Positions 33,892-41,845 of a stretch of 64,000 bases of DNA are shown here, in pieces. The translations under genes and the position numbers were made by a program. Source of the DNA: CBDDFS01 sp965227255 (GTDB lineage Bacteria; Bacteroidota; Bacteroidia; Flavobacteriales_E; Vicingaceae); contig CBDDFS010000001.1 in NCBI GenBank assembly GCA_965227255.1, forward strand, positions 388,888 through 452,887. The letters are read 5' to 3'. The notes under the pieces were generated by a model. The model did no database searches. It was not told where the DNA came from and was given only the letters and a program-made list of their open reading frames with translations. The stretch's first letter is position 1. Each line of letters begins with the position of its first letter.

Positions 33892-34970
33892 AGGCTTTCT
33901 CCAGCTTTCATTTTTTCAGCATTCTCTGCCACCTGCAAGGCATCGATTACCTCGCCAACATCTCCGTTCATTACTGCCGGAAGGTTGTATAGTGTCAAGC
34001 CGATTCTATGGTCAGTTACCCGACCCTGCGGGTAATTATACGTCCGCACTTTGGCGGATCTGTCTCCCGTACTTACCATGGTCTTTCTTTTGCTGGCTAC
34101 TTCTTCAAGATGCTTTTGAAGTTCCATTTCATAAATCCTCGATCTCAAAACACTGAGGGCTTTGTCGTAATTCTTCAGTTTGGATTTCTGATCCTGGCAT
34201 TGAGCAACAATACCTGTAGGAATGTGGGTAAGACGAATGGCAGAATAGGTAGTATTTACCGATTGTCCACCCGGTCCAGAAGAACAGTACGAATCAACTC
34301 TCAGGTCAGATTCCTTTACTTCCACATCGAATTCTTCGGCTTCAGGCAAAACAGCAACACTGGCAGCGGATGTGTGAACCCTTCCCTGCGTTTCTGTTTG
34401 TGGGACTCTCTGAACACGATGCACTCCCGATTCATACTTCATCGTCCCGTATGCATCTGCACCATTCACGTTGAAAATGATCTCCTTGAATCCGCCTGCA
34501 CTCCCTTCTGTTTGATCAACCAATTCAATCTTCCATCCTCTGCCTTCACAGTATTTCACGTACATTCTGTAAAGGTCCCCGGCAAAAATGCTTGCTTCAT
34601 CTCCTCCGGTTCCAGCCCGGATCTCAACCACACAATTCTTGGCATCTTCAGGGTCTTTTGGGATGAGCAGAATCTTGATTTTAGCTTCTAATTCTTCTTT
34701 CTCTTTTGAAAGATCATCCACTTCCATCTTAGCCATGTCGCGGAATTCCTCATCTTTTTCTGTTTCAAGAATTTCTTTTGAAGAGGCCAGATTTTCAACT
34801 ACATTTTTATAAGTCTCGTAGGCCTTCACCACTTCTTCCAGATCCTTGTACTCTCTACTCAACTTAATGTATCGATCCATATCCTTCATGATCTCAGGAT
34901 CCCCTATTTGGGTCTGAACGTCTTCATATCGGAATTTGATCTCCTCTAACTTGCTTAACAGGTCACTCAT
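33888..34970 (-). CDS. prfA: Peptide chain release factor 1
   Basis: RF1, 360 residues, terminates translation at UAA and UAG. The peptidyl-release motif GGQ is at 234-236 (SSGPGGQSVNTT). The tripeptide anticodon PQT (190-192, in RVPQTETQGRVHTS) is the PxT form that distinguishes RF1 from the SPF of RF2. It overlaps purM by one base (TAATG) and pyrF by four. Confidence 0.97.
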   Translation of the reverse strand: MSDLLSKLEEIKFRYEDVQTQIGDPEIMKDMDRYIKLSREYKDLEEVVKAYETYKNVVENLASSKEILETEKDEEFRDMAKMEVDDLSKEKEELEAKIKILLIPKDPEDAKNCVVEIRAGTGGDEASIFAGDLYRMYVKYCEGRGWKIELVDQTEGSAGGFKEIIFNVNGADAYGTMKYESGVHRVQRVPQTETQGRVHTSAASVAVLPEAEEFDVEVKESDLRVDSYCSSGPGGQSVNTTYSAIRLTHIPTGIVAQCQDQKSKLKNYDKALSVLRSRIYEMELQKHLEEVASKRKTMVSTGDRSAKVRTYNYPQGRVTDHRIGLTLYNLPAVMNGDVGEVIDALQVAENAEKMKAGESL

Positions 34971-36139
34971 TAATTGTAAGTAAAAGTACCCTTGTCGGAA
35001 ATTATGCTGAGTTTCTTTTCTTCAGAAGCCTCTACCCTTCCAATTACCTGAGCATCAATGTTGAAAGATTGACTGATTGAAATAATCTCTTCTGCGATAT
35101 TCTCTGGAACATATAATTCCATTCGGTGGCCCATGTTGAACACCTGGTACATTTCTTTCCAGTCTGTTCCCGACTCTTTTTGAATAAGATCAAAAAGCGG
35201 AGGGACAGGAAAAAGATTGTCTTTTATCACGTGATCCTTTTGTGTGAAATGCAGAACCTTGGTCTGAGCTCCACCACTGCAGTGAATGATGCCGTGAATG
35301 TCATTTCTGTGTACGTCCAGCACTTTCTTTATAACAGGAGCGTAGGTTCGAGTCGGACTTAATACGAGCTTACCTGCATCCAATGGCACACCTTCTATTT
35401 CGTCGGTAAGGTCTTTAGAACCTGAATAAACCAGATCAAAGTCTACTTCCGGGTCAAAGGTTTCTGGAAATCGGTCACCCGTAATCTTTCTAAAGACATC
35501 ATGCCGGGCTGAAGTAAGACCATTGCTTCCCATGCCGCCATTGTATTCCTTTTCATATGTTGCCTGTCCATATGAAGCCAGCCCCACAATAACATCACCG
35601 GCCTGAATATTCACGTCAATCACATCTGATTTCTTCATTCTTGAGACGACTGTCGAATCAACAATGATGGTGCGAACAAGATCACCAACATCAGCCGTTT
35701 CTCCTCCGGTTGAGTGAATGCCAACTCCCATTTCTCTGAGGTCAGAGAGAATCTCTTCCGTACCATTGATGATGGCACTGATCACATCACCCGAAATAAG
35801 ATTCTTGTTCCGCCCTATGGTTGAAGAAAGAAGTATTCTATCCGTAGCGCCAACACAGATCAGATCATCGATGTTCATGATGATGGCGTCTTGGGCAATT
35901 CCCTTCCATACCGAAATATCGTCTGTTGCCTTCCAATATGCGTAGGCCAGAGATGACTTTGTACCCGCACCATCGGCGTGCATAACAATGCAATAATCAT
36001 CATCTCCACTTAGATGATCGGGAACAATCTTACAAAATGCGTTTGGAAATAAACCTTTGTCTGTATTCTTTATAGCGGCGTGAACATCTTCCTTGGATGC
36101 CGATACGCCCCTCTTGTTGTACCTTTCGGAAACGCTCAT
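34970..36139 (-). CDS. purM: Phosphoribosylformylglycinamidine cyclo-ligase (AIR synthase)
   Basis: Purine biosynthesis enzyme of 389 residues, ATP-dependent ring closure giving AIR. Family features are VMHADGAGTKSSLAYAYW, the nucleotide-binding region NIDDLICVGATDRILLSSTI, and GIHSTGGETADVGDLVRTII. It is longer than the E. coli enzyme (about 345 residues). It leads a chain purM-prfA-pyrF-DUF2851 with overlapping stop and start codons, combining purine, pyrimidine and translation-termination genes. Confidence 0.93.
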   Translation of the reverse strand: MSVSERYNKRGVSASKEDVHAAIKNTDKGLFPNAFCKIVPDHLSGDDDYCIVMHADGAGTKSSLAYAYWKATDDISVWKGIAQDAIIMNIDDLICVGATDRILLSSTIGRNKNLISGDVISAIINGTEEILSDLREMGVGIHSTGGETADVGDLVRTIIVDSTVVSRMKKSDVIDVNIQAGDVIVGLASYGQATYEKEYNGGMGSNGLTSARHDVFRKITGDRFPETFDPEVDFDLVYSGSKDLTDEIEGVPLDAGKLVLSPTRTYAPVIKKVLDVHRNDIHGIIHCSGGAQTKVLHFTQKDHVIKDNLFPVPPLFDLIQKESGTDWKEMYQVFNMGHRMELYVPENIAEEIISISQSFNIDAQVIGRVEASEEKKLSIISDKGTFTYN

Positions 36140-36179
36140 ATGTGCTGATACTCTGTATCAGATTAGAAGTGAATAATAC

Positions 36180-38141
36180 CTATTGCGGAACCCAGTCGAA
36201 ATTCAGAACCTCAAATTCCACACGTCTGTTCTTCTGATGGGCATCTTCTTTCTCCTGTTTTGTAGACAGCTTGGCGATTTCTGCGTCAGAGATCTTAAGT
36301 CTACGCTCACCATATCCAACCGGTTTCATTCTACCGCTTGGGATTCCCTTACTAACCAGGTATTCTACACAGGAATTAGCCCTGTTCTGAGAAAGTTTAA
36401 GGTTTTTCGCATCTGTATCCCTTGAATCAGTGTGAGCCGAAAGCTCGATGATGATGGTTTCGTTATCCACCAAAATGTTGTACAGATAATCCAAGGAGTC
36501 TTTAGATTCAGGCAACAAGTCCCATTTTCCCAATTCGAATAGTACCTCTGGCAGTACGATTGGCTCAGCAACCGGCTGAAGTTTGTATTCGTGATAGAAT
36601 ACTTTAGACTCAGGTTCTGCAACCGTTGTTTCATTACCCTTGGCTACGAGATAATCAACAGCTCCCACTGTCAACTCGTAAGATTGATTCTCTTTGATAT
36701 AAAAGTCATTCGTTCCTTTTTTACCAAACTTGAATTCACCTTTTGCATCTGTTGTGACTTCTGCATTGGTTCCATCTGTACCAACAAGTTTAACTGTGGC
36801 ATTTGGAATCGGTTCATTGGTTTCCTTATCAAGTGCTATACCCTCCAAGGCAAATACCAACGGTGGCCAGTAGAATTCCCAGATGTCTGTTCCACCCATG
36901 GTTTCATCTCCTTCTCTCTCTGAAGAAAGATATCCTCTGTTTTTGTCTCCATCCCAAACAATACCGAAATCATGTGAAGTTGAGTTGATAGGATATCCCA
37001 TGTTCTGAACATTACCCCACTGATTGTCGCCCGTCTGCTCCGCAGAGAAAATATCTAGTCCACCCATTCCGATGTGACCATTGGATGCGAAATACAATTT
37101 ATTATCAAAGGCGATATAAGGATACATTTCATCGCCGGCTGTATTGATGGAAGAACCAAGATTGATAGGCTCAGACCAAACACCTCTTCCTTTATTCAAC
37201 ACATACCAGATGTCTTTTCCTCCGTATCCACCCGGCATGTTAGATGAGAAGAGTAAAACTTTATCGTCATTGGTAATAGCAGGATGACCCACTCTCAACG
37301 TATCATCCGCCAACGGAATTACTTCTGCATCTCCCCAGATTTTACCTTGCTTCTTAGCCCAGTAAATTGAACATCCAAAGTTTCCTTCTTTTTTGTCGAA
37401 ACCACACCTCGTGAAATAAAGTGTATTTCTTCTTTTGTTCATGCAAATAGTTCCTTCACTAGCCTCTGAGTTCACCGTTTCATTCAAAGGAATTGGCTCA
37501 CTCCATTTACCTTTTCTATCTCTGGTTGTCTGGAAAATATCTTCCATACCCTGACCTGATCCTTCATGTATATGAGACCCAGTCGCCGCCTCTCTTGTAG
37601 ACGTGAAGTAAAGAACGTTGTTCTTGTTGTCCGCAAAATTTGGTGAATAATCGTCTTCTTCAGAATTGATGATAGGAGCCACCTCAACCTCATATCGAGT
37701 TGGATTTTTCATATAGTCCATGGCCAATTCAACCGACCTCAGACCATCTTTACCCTTTTTATCATTGGGTTTCTTATTCACATAGTTCTGATACTCTTCC
37801 GCTGCGTCTTCCAGCTTGCCATTTATCTTCTTCATCTCTGCCAGATAATAAATGGCTATAGGATCCTTGTAGGATGCCTTGATTGCCTTTGCATACCATA
37901 CTTCAGCCTGTTTTGAGTTTCCCGTAAAACGATAACTCTCTGCAGTTCTGAAGATAATGAATGATTTTTGCTCCTTTTCTTGTACCCTCGTATAGGCCTT
38001 TTTGTAAAGTTCGATGGCGTCGTAATACCTCTCATGTGCAAAGGCAGTATTTGCCTCAAGTAAAAAGTCCTTTTGAGCCATGACTTCGACTGAAGTCAAC
38101 AACACAAACGCACTCACGAGCAATGTCCTTATTATCCTCAT
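36180..38141 (-). CDS. PorE-like OmpA-family protein (TPR, beta-propeller, CRD, OmpA_C)
   Basis: Secreted envelope protein of 653 residues. In order: signal peptide (1-23), TPR region (about 25-140), PD40/WD40-like propeller blades (about 160-430, with repeats of the type SPNFADNKNNVLYFTS and YIAFDNKLYFASNGHIGMGG), a carboxypeptidase-regulatory beta domain (about 433-525, IALDKETNEPIPNATVKLVG) and an OmpA C-terminal peptidoglycan-binding domain (about 535-650, ELSAHTDSRDTDAKNLKLSQ, NRRVEF). This is the exact layout of PorE, a type IX secretion component in Porphyromonas. A paralogue with another envelope role is possible. The start is the ATG at 38141 (a TTG two codons earlier is dismissed). 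Confidence 0.82.
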   Translation of the reverse strand: MRIIRTLLVSAFVLLTSVEVMAQKDFLLEANTAFAHERYYDAIELYKKAYTRVQEKEQKSFIIFRTAESYRFTGNSKQAEVWYAKAIKASYKDPIAIYYLAEMKKINGKLEDAAEEYQNYVNKKPNDKKGKDGLRSVELAMDYMKNPTRYEVEVAPIINSEEDDYSPNFADNKNNVLYFTSTREAATGSHIHEGSGQGMEDIFQTTRDRKGKWSEPIPLNETVNSEASEGTICMNKRRNTLYFTRCGFDKKEGNFGCSIYWAKKQGKIWGDAEVIPLADDTLRVGHPAITNDDKVLLFSSNMPGGYGGKDIWYVLNKGRGVWSEPINLGSSINTAGDEMYPYIAFDNKLYFASNGHIGMGGLDIFSAEQTGDNQWGNVQNMGYPINSTSHDFGIVWDGDKNRGYLSSEREGDETMGGTDIWEFYWPPLVFALEGIALDKETNEPIPNATVKLVGTDGTNAEVTTDAKGEFKFGKKGTNDFYIKENQSYELTVGAVDYLVAKGNETTVAEPESKVFYHEYKLQPVAEPIVLPEVLFELGKWDLLPESKDSLDYLYNILVDNETIIIELSAHTDSRDTDAKNLKLSQNRANSCVEYLVSKGIPSGRMKPVGYGERRLKISDAEIAKLSTKQEKEDAHQKNRRVEFEVLNFDWVPQ

Positions 38142-38167
38142 AATCAACGTGTTATATATGCTTTAAA

Positions 38168-38237
38168 GGTGAATCGCTGCTAAAGTAATCAATCTTTTTC
38201 AAATATTCAAAGCAGATTATCAAAGCAGCAATTCGCC
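38168..38237. other. Imperfect inverted repeat downstream of glnN
   Basis: GGTGAATCGCTGCT (38168-38181) and AGCAGCAATTCGCC (38224-38237) pair at 12 of 14 positions around a 42-base loop. The pair lies between glnN and the PorE-like gene and could end glnN transcripts or control the next gene. Confidence 0.4.
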
Positions 38238-38273
38238 GTATCCCTTTAACGATAAGGAATAGAGAATATTACA

Positions 38274-40463
38274 TTATTTGGTAAAGAGCACTTCACGAAG
38301 CTTTGGAAGTGGCCATAATTCATCGTCGATAAGCATTTCCAATTTATCCACGTGATATTTCAATGTATCGAAATAAGGTCGAACCTTATCACAGTAATAA
38401 ATGGCCTTATCTCTTGGATCTTCAATTTTGTTCCCAACCCTTCTGGCCTCAATCATATCATCGACGTTTTTCTTGATCACATTGATATGCTTCGAGGTGT
38501 CCTGAAGAAGTTTCATCTGAGTTTCAGTAGCCTCTTTACTATCCTTGTCACCAAAGATATCTTTCAGTCCTTTTACATTCTGTATCAGTCTGTTCTGATA
38601 TTCAATGGCTGTAGGAATAATATGGTTTTGTGATACATCACCAATGGCTCTCGACTCGATCTGGATCTTCATGGCATAGTTCTCCATTTCAATCTCGTGT
38701 CTCGCATCCAGTTCTTCAGATGTCAGAACCTCAAGTCCTTCGAAAAGCTCTTTGGTAGACTTGTCAACCATAATATCCATGGCTCTCGGCGTATCCTTGA
38801 TATTGTTCAATCCTCGTTTCTCTGCTTCTTTTACCCATTCATCAGAGTAACCATTTCCTTCAAATCGAATGTTCTTCGATTCAACAATCAGATTTCTAAT
38901 TTCTCTCAGGATTGCTTCATCTTTCTTGGTACCCTTATTTATTTGAGCATCAACGTTCTTTTTGAATTCCTGAAGTTGTCTGGCCATTGCGGCATTCATT
39001 GCCGTCATAGGAACAGCGCAATTTGCAGATGAACCCACAGCACGGAATTCAAACTTATTTCCTGTGAAAGCAAAAGGTGATGTCCTGTTACGATCCGTAT
39101 TATCCAGCAGAATTTCAGGAATTTTACCAATCCTCAATTTCAATGCTGTCTTCTCGTCGGCCGTCATTTTTTGTCCACCGATATCCTTCTCAATAGAATC
39201 AAGCATCTTCGTCAACTGCTCTCCAATAAATGCTGAAATAATTGCAGGAGGTGCTTCGTTTGCACCCAACCTATGATCGTTCCCTGCAGAAGCAATGGTA
39301 GATCTGATAAGATCGTTATATCTGTAAAGCGCGGCAATTGCATTCACAAAGAATGTAAGGAATCTCAAGTTGGTCTTTGGATTATTTCCGGGACCCAATA
39401 GATTCACTCCTGTGTTTGTACCTAGCGACCAGTTATTGTGCTTTCCCGACCCATTCAAACCCGGATAAGGTTTTTCGTGCAACAACACCCTGAAGTTGTG
39501 ATTAATTGCAATCTTCTCAAGAAGATCCATTAAAAGCAAGTTGTGGTCGTTCGCAAGGTTGGCTTCTTCGAAAATCGGCGCTACTTCGTATTGATTTGGC
39601 GCTACTTCATTGTGTCTTGTAGTCACTGGAATACCAAGTCTCAGGGCTTCCGTTTCAAAATCTCTCATGAAGGCTGATACCCTTTCAGGAATGGTTCCAA
39701 AATAATGGTCATCCAACTGTTGTCCTTTGGCCGGAGTGTGACCAAATAGAGCCCTTCCTGTCATCATGATATCCGGACGAGCGTTATACAAGGCCGAATC
39801 GATGAGGAAATACTCCTGCTCCCAACCGAGGGTGGCAGAAACTTTAGTTACATTCTTATCAAAATATTGACATACAGCCGTAGCAGCTTCATCCACTGCA
39901 TGCAATGCTTTGAGCAATGGCATCTTATTATCAAGAGCATGCCCTGTATAAGAGATAAAAATGGTAGGTATGCATAATGTCTTACCTATAATAAAGGCAG
40001 GTGAGGAAGGATCCCAAGCCGTATATCCCCTGGCTTCAAAAGTATTTCGTATTCCTCCACTTGGAAATGAAGAAGCATCTGGTTCCTGCTGAGCCAACAT
40101 GGAACCGTCAAATCTCTCTATGGCTCTTCCACCGAATTGTGGTTGGAAAAATGCGTCGTGCTTTTCTGCAGTCGACCCAGTCAAAGGCTGGAACCAATGT
40201 GTGTAATGAGTGGCACCTTTTGACATGGCCCAATCCTTCATTCCGGCCGCCACAGCATTGGCCAGTTTTCTGTCGATTCTCTCACCCTGATCCACGGCAC
40301 TTTTTACACTTTCGTATACGTCCTTTGGCAGGTATTCCTGCATGGTGAAATCTGTAAATACCAGCGATGAATAATAATCAGAGATTTTATCTGAAGGAGG
40401 ATCCTTGTGAATTGCTTTACGATGAATTACATCTTCCAGCGCAGAAAATCGAAAAACAGCCAT
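38274..40463 (-). CDS. glnN: Glutamine synthetase type III
   Basis: Ammonia-assimilating enzyme of 729 residues, the large GSIII form common in Bacteroidota. Recognisable segments are THWFQPLTGSTAEKHDAFF, EQEYFLIDSALYNARPDIMM, HNEVAPNQYEVAPIFEEANL (catalytic region) and NRTSPFAFTGNKFEFRAVGS. It is preceded by a well-formed promoter whose -33 box lies in one arm of a large palindrome, suggesting regulation, possibly by nitrogen status (inference). Confidence 0.97.
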   Translation of the reverse strand: MAVFRFSALEDVIHRKAIHKDPPSDKISDYYSSLVFTDFTMQEYLPKDVYESVKSAVDQGERIDRKLANAVAAGMKDWAMSKGATHYTHWFQPLTGSTAEKHDAFFQPQFGGRAIERFDGSMLAQQEPDASSFPSGGIRNTFEARGYTAWDPSSPAFIIGKTLCIPTIFISYTGHALDNKMPLLKALHAVDEAATAVCQYFDKNVTKVSATLGWEQEYFLIDSALYNARPDIMMTGRALFGHTPAKGQQLDDHYFGTIPERVSAFMRDFETEALRLGIPVTTRHNEVAPNQYEVAPIFEEANLANDHNLLLMDLLEKIAINHNFRVLLHEKPYPGLNGSGKHNNWSLGTNTGVNLLGPGNNPKTNLRFLTFFVNAIAALYRYNDLIRSTIASAGNDHRLGANEAPPAIISAFIGEQLTKMLDSIEKDIGGQKMTADEKTALKLRIGKIPEILLDNTDRNRTSPFAFTGNKFEFRAVGSSANCAVPMTAMNAAMARQLQEFKKNVDAQINKGTKKDEAILREIRNLIVESKNIRFEGNGYSDEWVKEAEKRGLNNIKDTPRAMDIMVDKSTKELFEGLEVLTSEELDARHEIEMENYAMKIQIESRAIGDVSQNHIIPTAIEYQNRLIQNVKGLKDIFGDKDSKEATETQMKLLQDTSKHINVIKKNVDDMIEARRVGNKIEDPRDKAIYYCDKVRPYFDTLKYHVDKLEMLIDDELWPLPKLREVLFTK

Positions 40464-40491
40464 TTTTTAACGAGTTTTTTAAATTATTCGG

Positions 40492-40522
40492 CAAAGATAG
40501 CTCAATTATAGGGGGTGTCAAG
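40492..40522 (-). promoter_or_regulatory. Putative glnN promoter
   Basis: Minus strand: -33 CTTG (40522-40519), spacer of 19 bases, and -7 TATCTTTG (40499-40492). The -7 box ends 29 bases before the ATG. Confidence 0.7.
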
Positions 40523-40556
40523 AAAAAAAGAAGTCTTTTTTCAACAAGACCCCCTA
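40509..40556. promoter_or_regulatory. Nested palindrome overlapping the glnN -33 box
   Basis: The outer arms are TAGGGGGTGTC (40509-40519) and GACCCCCTA (40548-40556), pairing with one two-base bulge. Inside lies a second A/T hairpin, GAAAAAAAGA against TCTTTTTTC. It could be an operator for glnN or part of a terminator for the upstream antiporter gene. Confidence 0.45.
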
Positions 40557-40579
40557 TTTTTTCAACCAAAATAAAGATA

Positions 40580-40597
40580 AAAGGATATTTATCCTTT
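40580..40597 (-). terminator. Hairpin at the end of the antiporter gene
   Basis: AAAGGATA and TATCCTTT flank a two-base loop overlapping the stop codon, followed on the minus strand by TATCTTTATTTT. This is a weak terminator candidate. Confidence 0.45.
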
Positions 40598-41536
40598 CAT
40601 GAAGACGAAATAGATATAGGTGCAGTAGACAGTCAACAGAACAAAACCATCTAATCTTGTCACTTTTCTGCCAATTAACATTAGAGGAAGGATAAGGGCA
40701 GAAATGGCCAGTAGCCAGTATACATCAAAGTTCAGAAGGGTCTCATTAACGGGAATGGCTTTGACAATGGAGGTAATTCCCAAAATGGAGAGAATATTAA
40801 AAATGTTGGAACCGATCAGGTTACCGACGGATATATCGGTTTCTTTTCGAAATGCTGCCACGAGAGAAGTGATCAATTCAGGTAGGCTAGTTCCCAGAGC
40901 TACCAGTGTTAATCCGATGACACGCTGAGAAACACCGAAGTTCATGGCAATATCATCTGCACCATCAAGAAACCAGTCGGCACCATAAACAAGTCCCACA
41001 CATCCCAAAATGATGAGAGAGATATCTTTTATATAAGGTACAATTCCGTGCTTTAAAATTTCTTCATTTCTTTCTTCTTTCTCTTTCTTCGTTTTTTTTC
41101 TGGACCTTCTGATCAACCAGATGGTAAAGACTCCCAGCATACTGATCAGGGCAACACCTTCCCAAAATCCAAGCCAGCCATTGAGGATGAGTATATAGAA
41201 AAGAACTGTACTGATCATCATCATGGGCCAGTCAATTCCAATGGTGTCTCTGTTGACATGAACGGGAAATACAATGGCCGTCAGTCCCAATACAAGGGCG
41301 ATGTTGGAAACATTTGAGCCCATAACGGCCCCAAGAGCGATGTCAGGTTTTTCTTTTAAAGCTGCTTTGACGGCAACCAATAATTCAGGGGCCGAAGTTC
41401 CAAAGGATACAATAGTCATTCCGATGACCAGGGTGGAGAGGTGAAGTCGAACTGCAATACTAACAGAACCTTTTACCAGTAGTTCTCCACTGATAAGGAG
41501 TGTGACTAGACCGGCAACTAACAGGACATATTCCAT
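40589..41536 (-). CDS. Calcium/sodium antiporter (CaCA family, YrbG-like)
   Basis: Cation exchanger of 315 residues with about ten membrane helices in two inverted halves. Each half carries the signature: GMTIVSFGTSAPELLVAV in the first (about 40-57) and GLTLVALGTSLPELITSL in the second (about 205-222). A charged cytoplasmic loop (about 145-165, RRSRKKTKKEKEERNEE) joins them. It should export Ca2+ in exchange for Na+ or H+. It lies 7 bases after tatA, so co-transcription is likely. Confidence 0.93.
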   Translation of the reverse strand: MEYVLLVAGLVTLLISGELLVKGSVSIAVRLHLSTLVIGMTIVSFGTSAPELLVAVKAALKEKPDIALGAVMGSNVSNIALVLGLTAIVFPVHVNRDTIGIDWPMMMISTVLFYILILNGWLGFWEGVALISMLGVFTIWLIRRSRKKTKKEKEERNEEILKHGIVPYIKDISLIILGCVGLVYGADWFLDGADDIAMNFGVSQRVIGLTLVALGTSLPELITSLVAAFRKETDISVGNLIGSNIFNILSILGITSIVKAIPVNETLLNFDVYWLLAISALILPLMLIGRKVTRLDGFVLLTVYCTYIYFVFMKG

Positions 41537-41543
41537 TTACATC

Positions 41544-41786
41544 CTATTTATCTAGTCCGGAATCTTTGGTTGATTTTTTTACTTCCCTTTCAATTTCCTG
41601 TCCGCTCTTACGGATCTCCTGTTGAATCTCACCGGTGGCATTTCTGAATTCTCTCATGCCTTTTCCCAGTCCGCGCATTAGATCCGGAATTCTTTTGGAA
41701 CCAAAAAATACGATAACAAACAGAATTACAACAAACAATTCCGGAGCACCGATATTGAAGAAAAGAAAAATTGATAAGAAGTCCAT
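41544..41786 (-). CDS. tatA: Twin-arginine translocase subunit TatA/E
   Basis: Short protein of 80 residues: one N-terminal membrane helix (about 10-28, PELFVVILFVIVFFGSKRIP), the conserved FGSKRIPDLMRGLGKGMREF hinge and amphipathic helix, then a charged tail. TatA forms the pore for folded proteins; TatC is not in this window. It lies between secDF and the antiporter. Confidence 0.93.
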   Translation of the reverse strand: MDFLSIFLFFNIGAPELFVVILFVIVFFGSKRIPDLMRGLGKGMREFRNATGEIQQEIRKSGQEIEREVKKSTKDSGLDK

Positions 41787-41798
41787 CTCAGGTATAAA

Positions 41799-41832
41799 TC
41801 CTGCAGCTAAATTAATACATCTAGCTGCAGGA
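41799..41832. other. Perfect 11-bp inverted repeat between secDF and tatA
   Basis: TCCTGCAGCTA (41799-41809) and TAGCTGCAGGA (41822-41832) flank a 12-base loop without a T-run. It could slow transcription or stabilise the messenger end between the two genes. Confidence 0.6.
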
Positions 41833-41845
41833 ATGAGATATACTG

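Noticed and set aside
40580..40597. Short palindrome AAAGGATA/TATCCTTT as a regulator-binding site
   Set aside because: It overlaps the antiporter stop codon and is followed by a T-rich stretch, so a weak terminator is the simpler reading.
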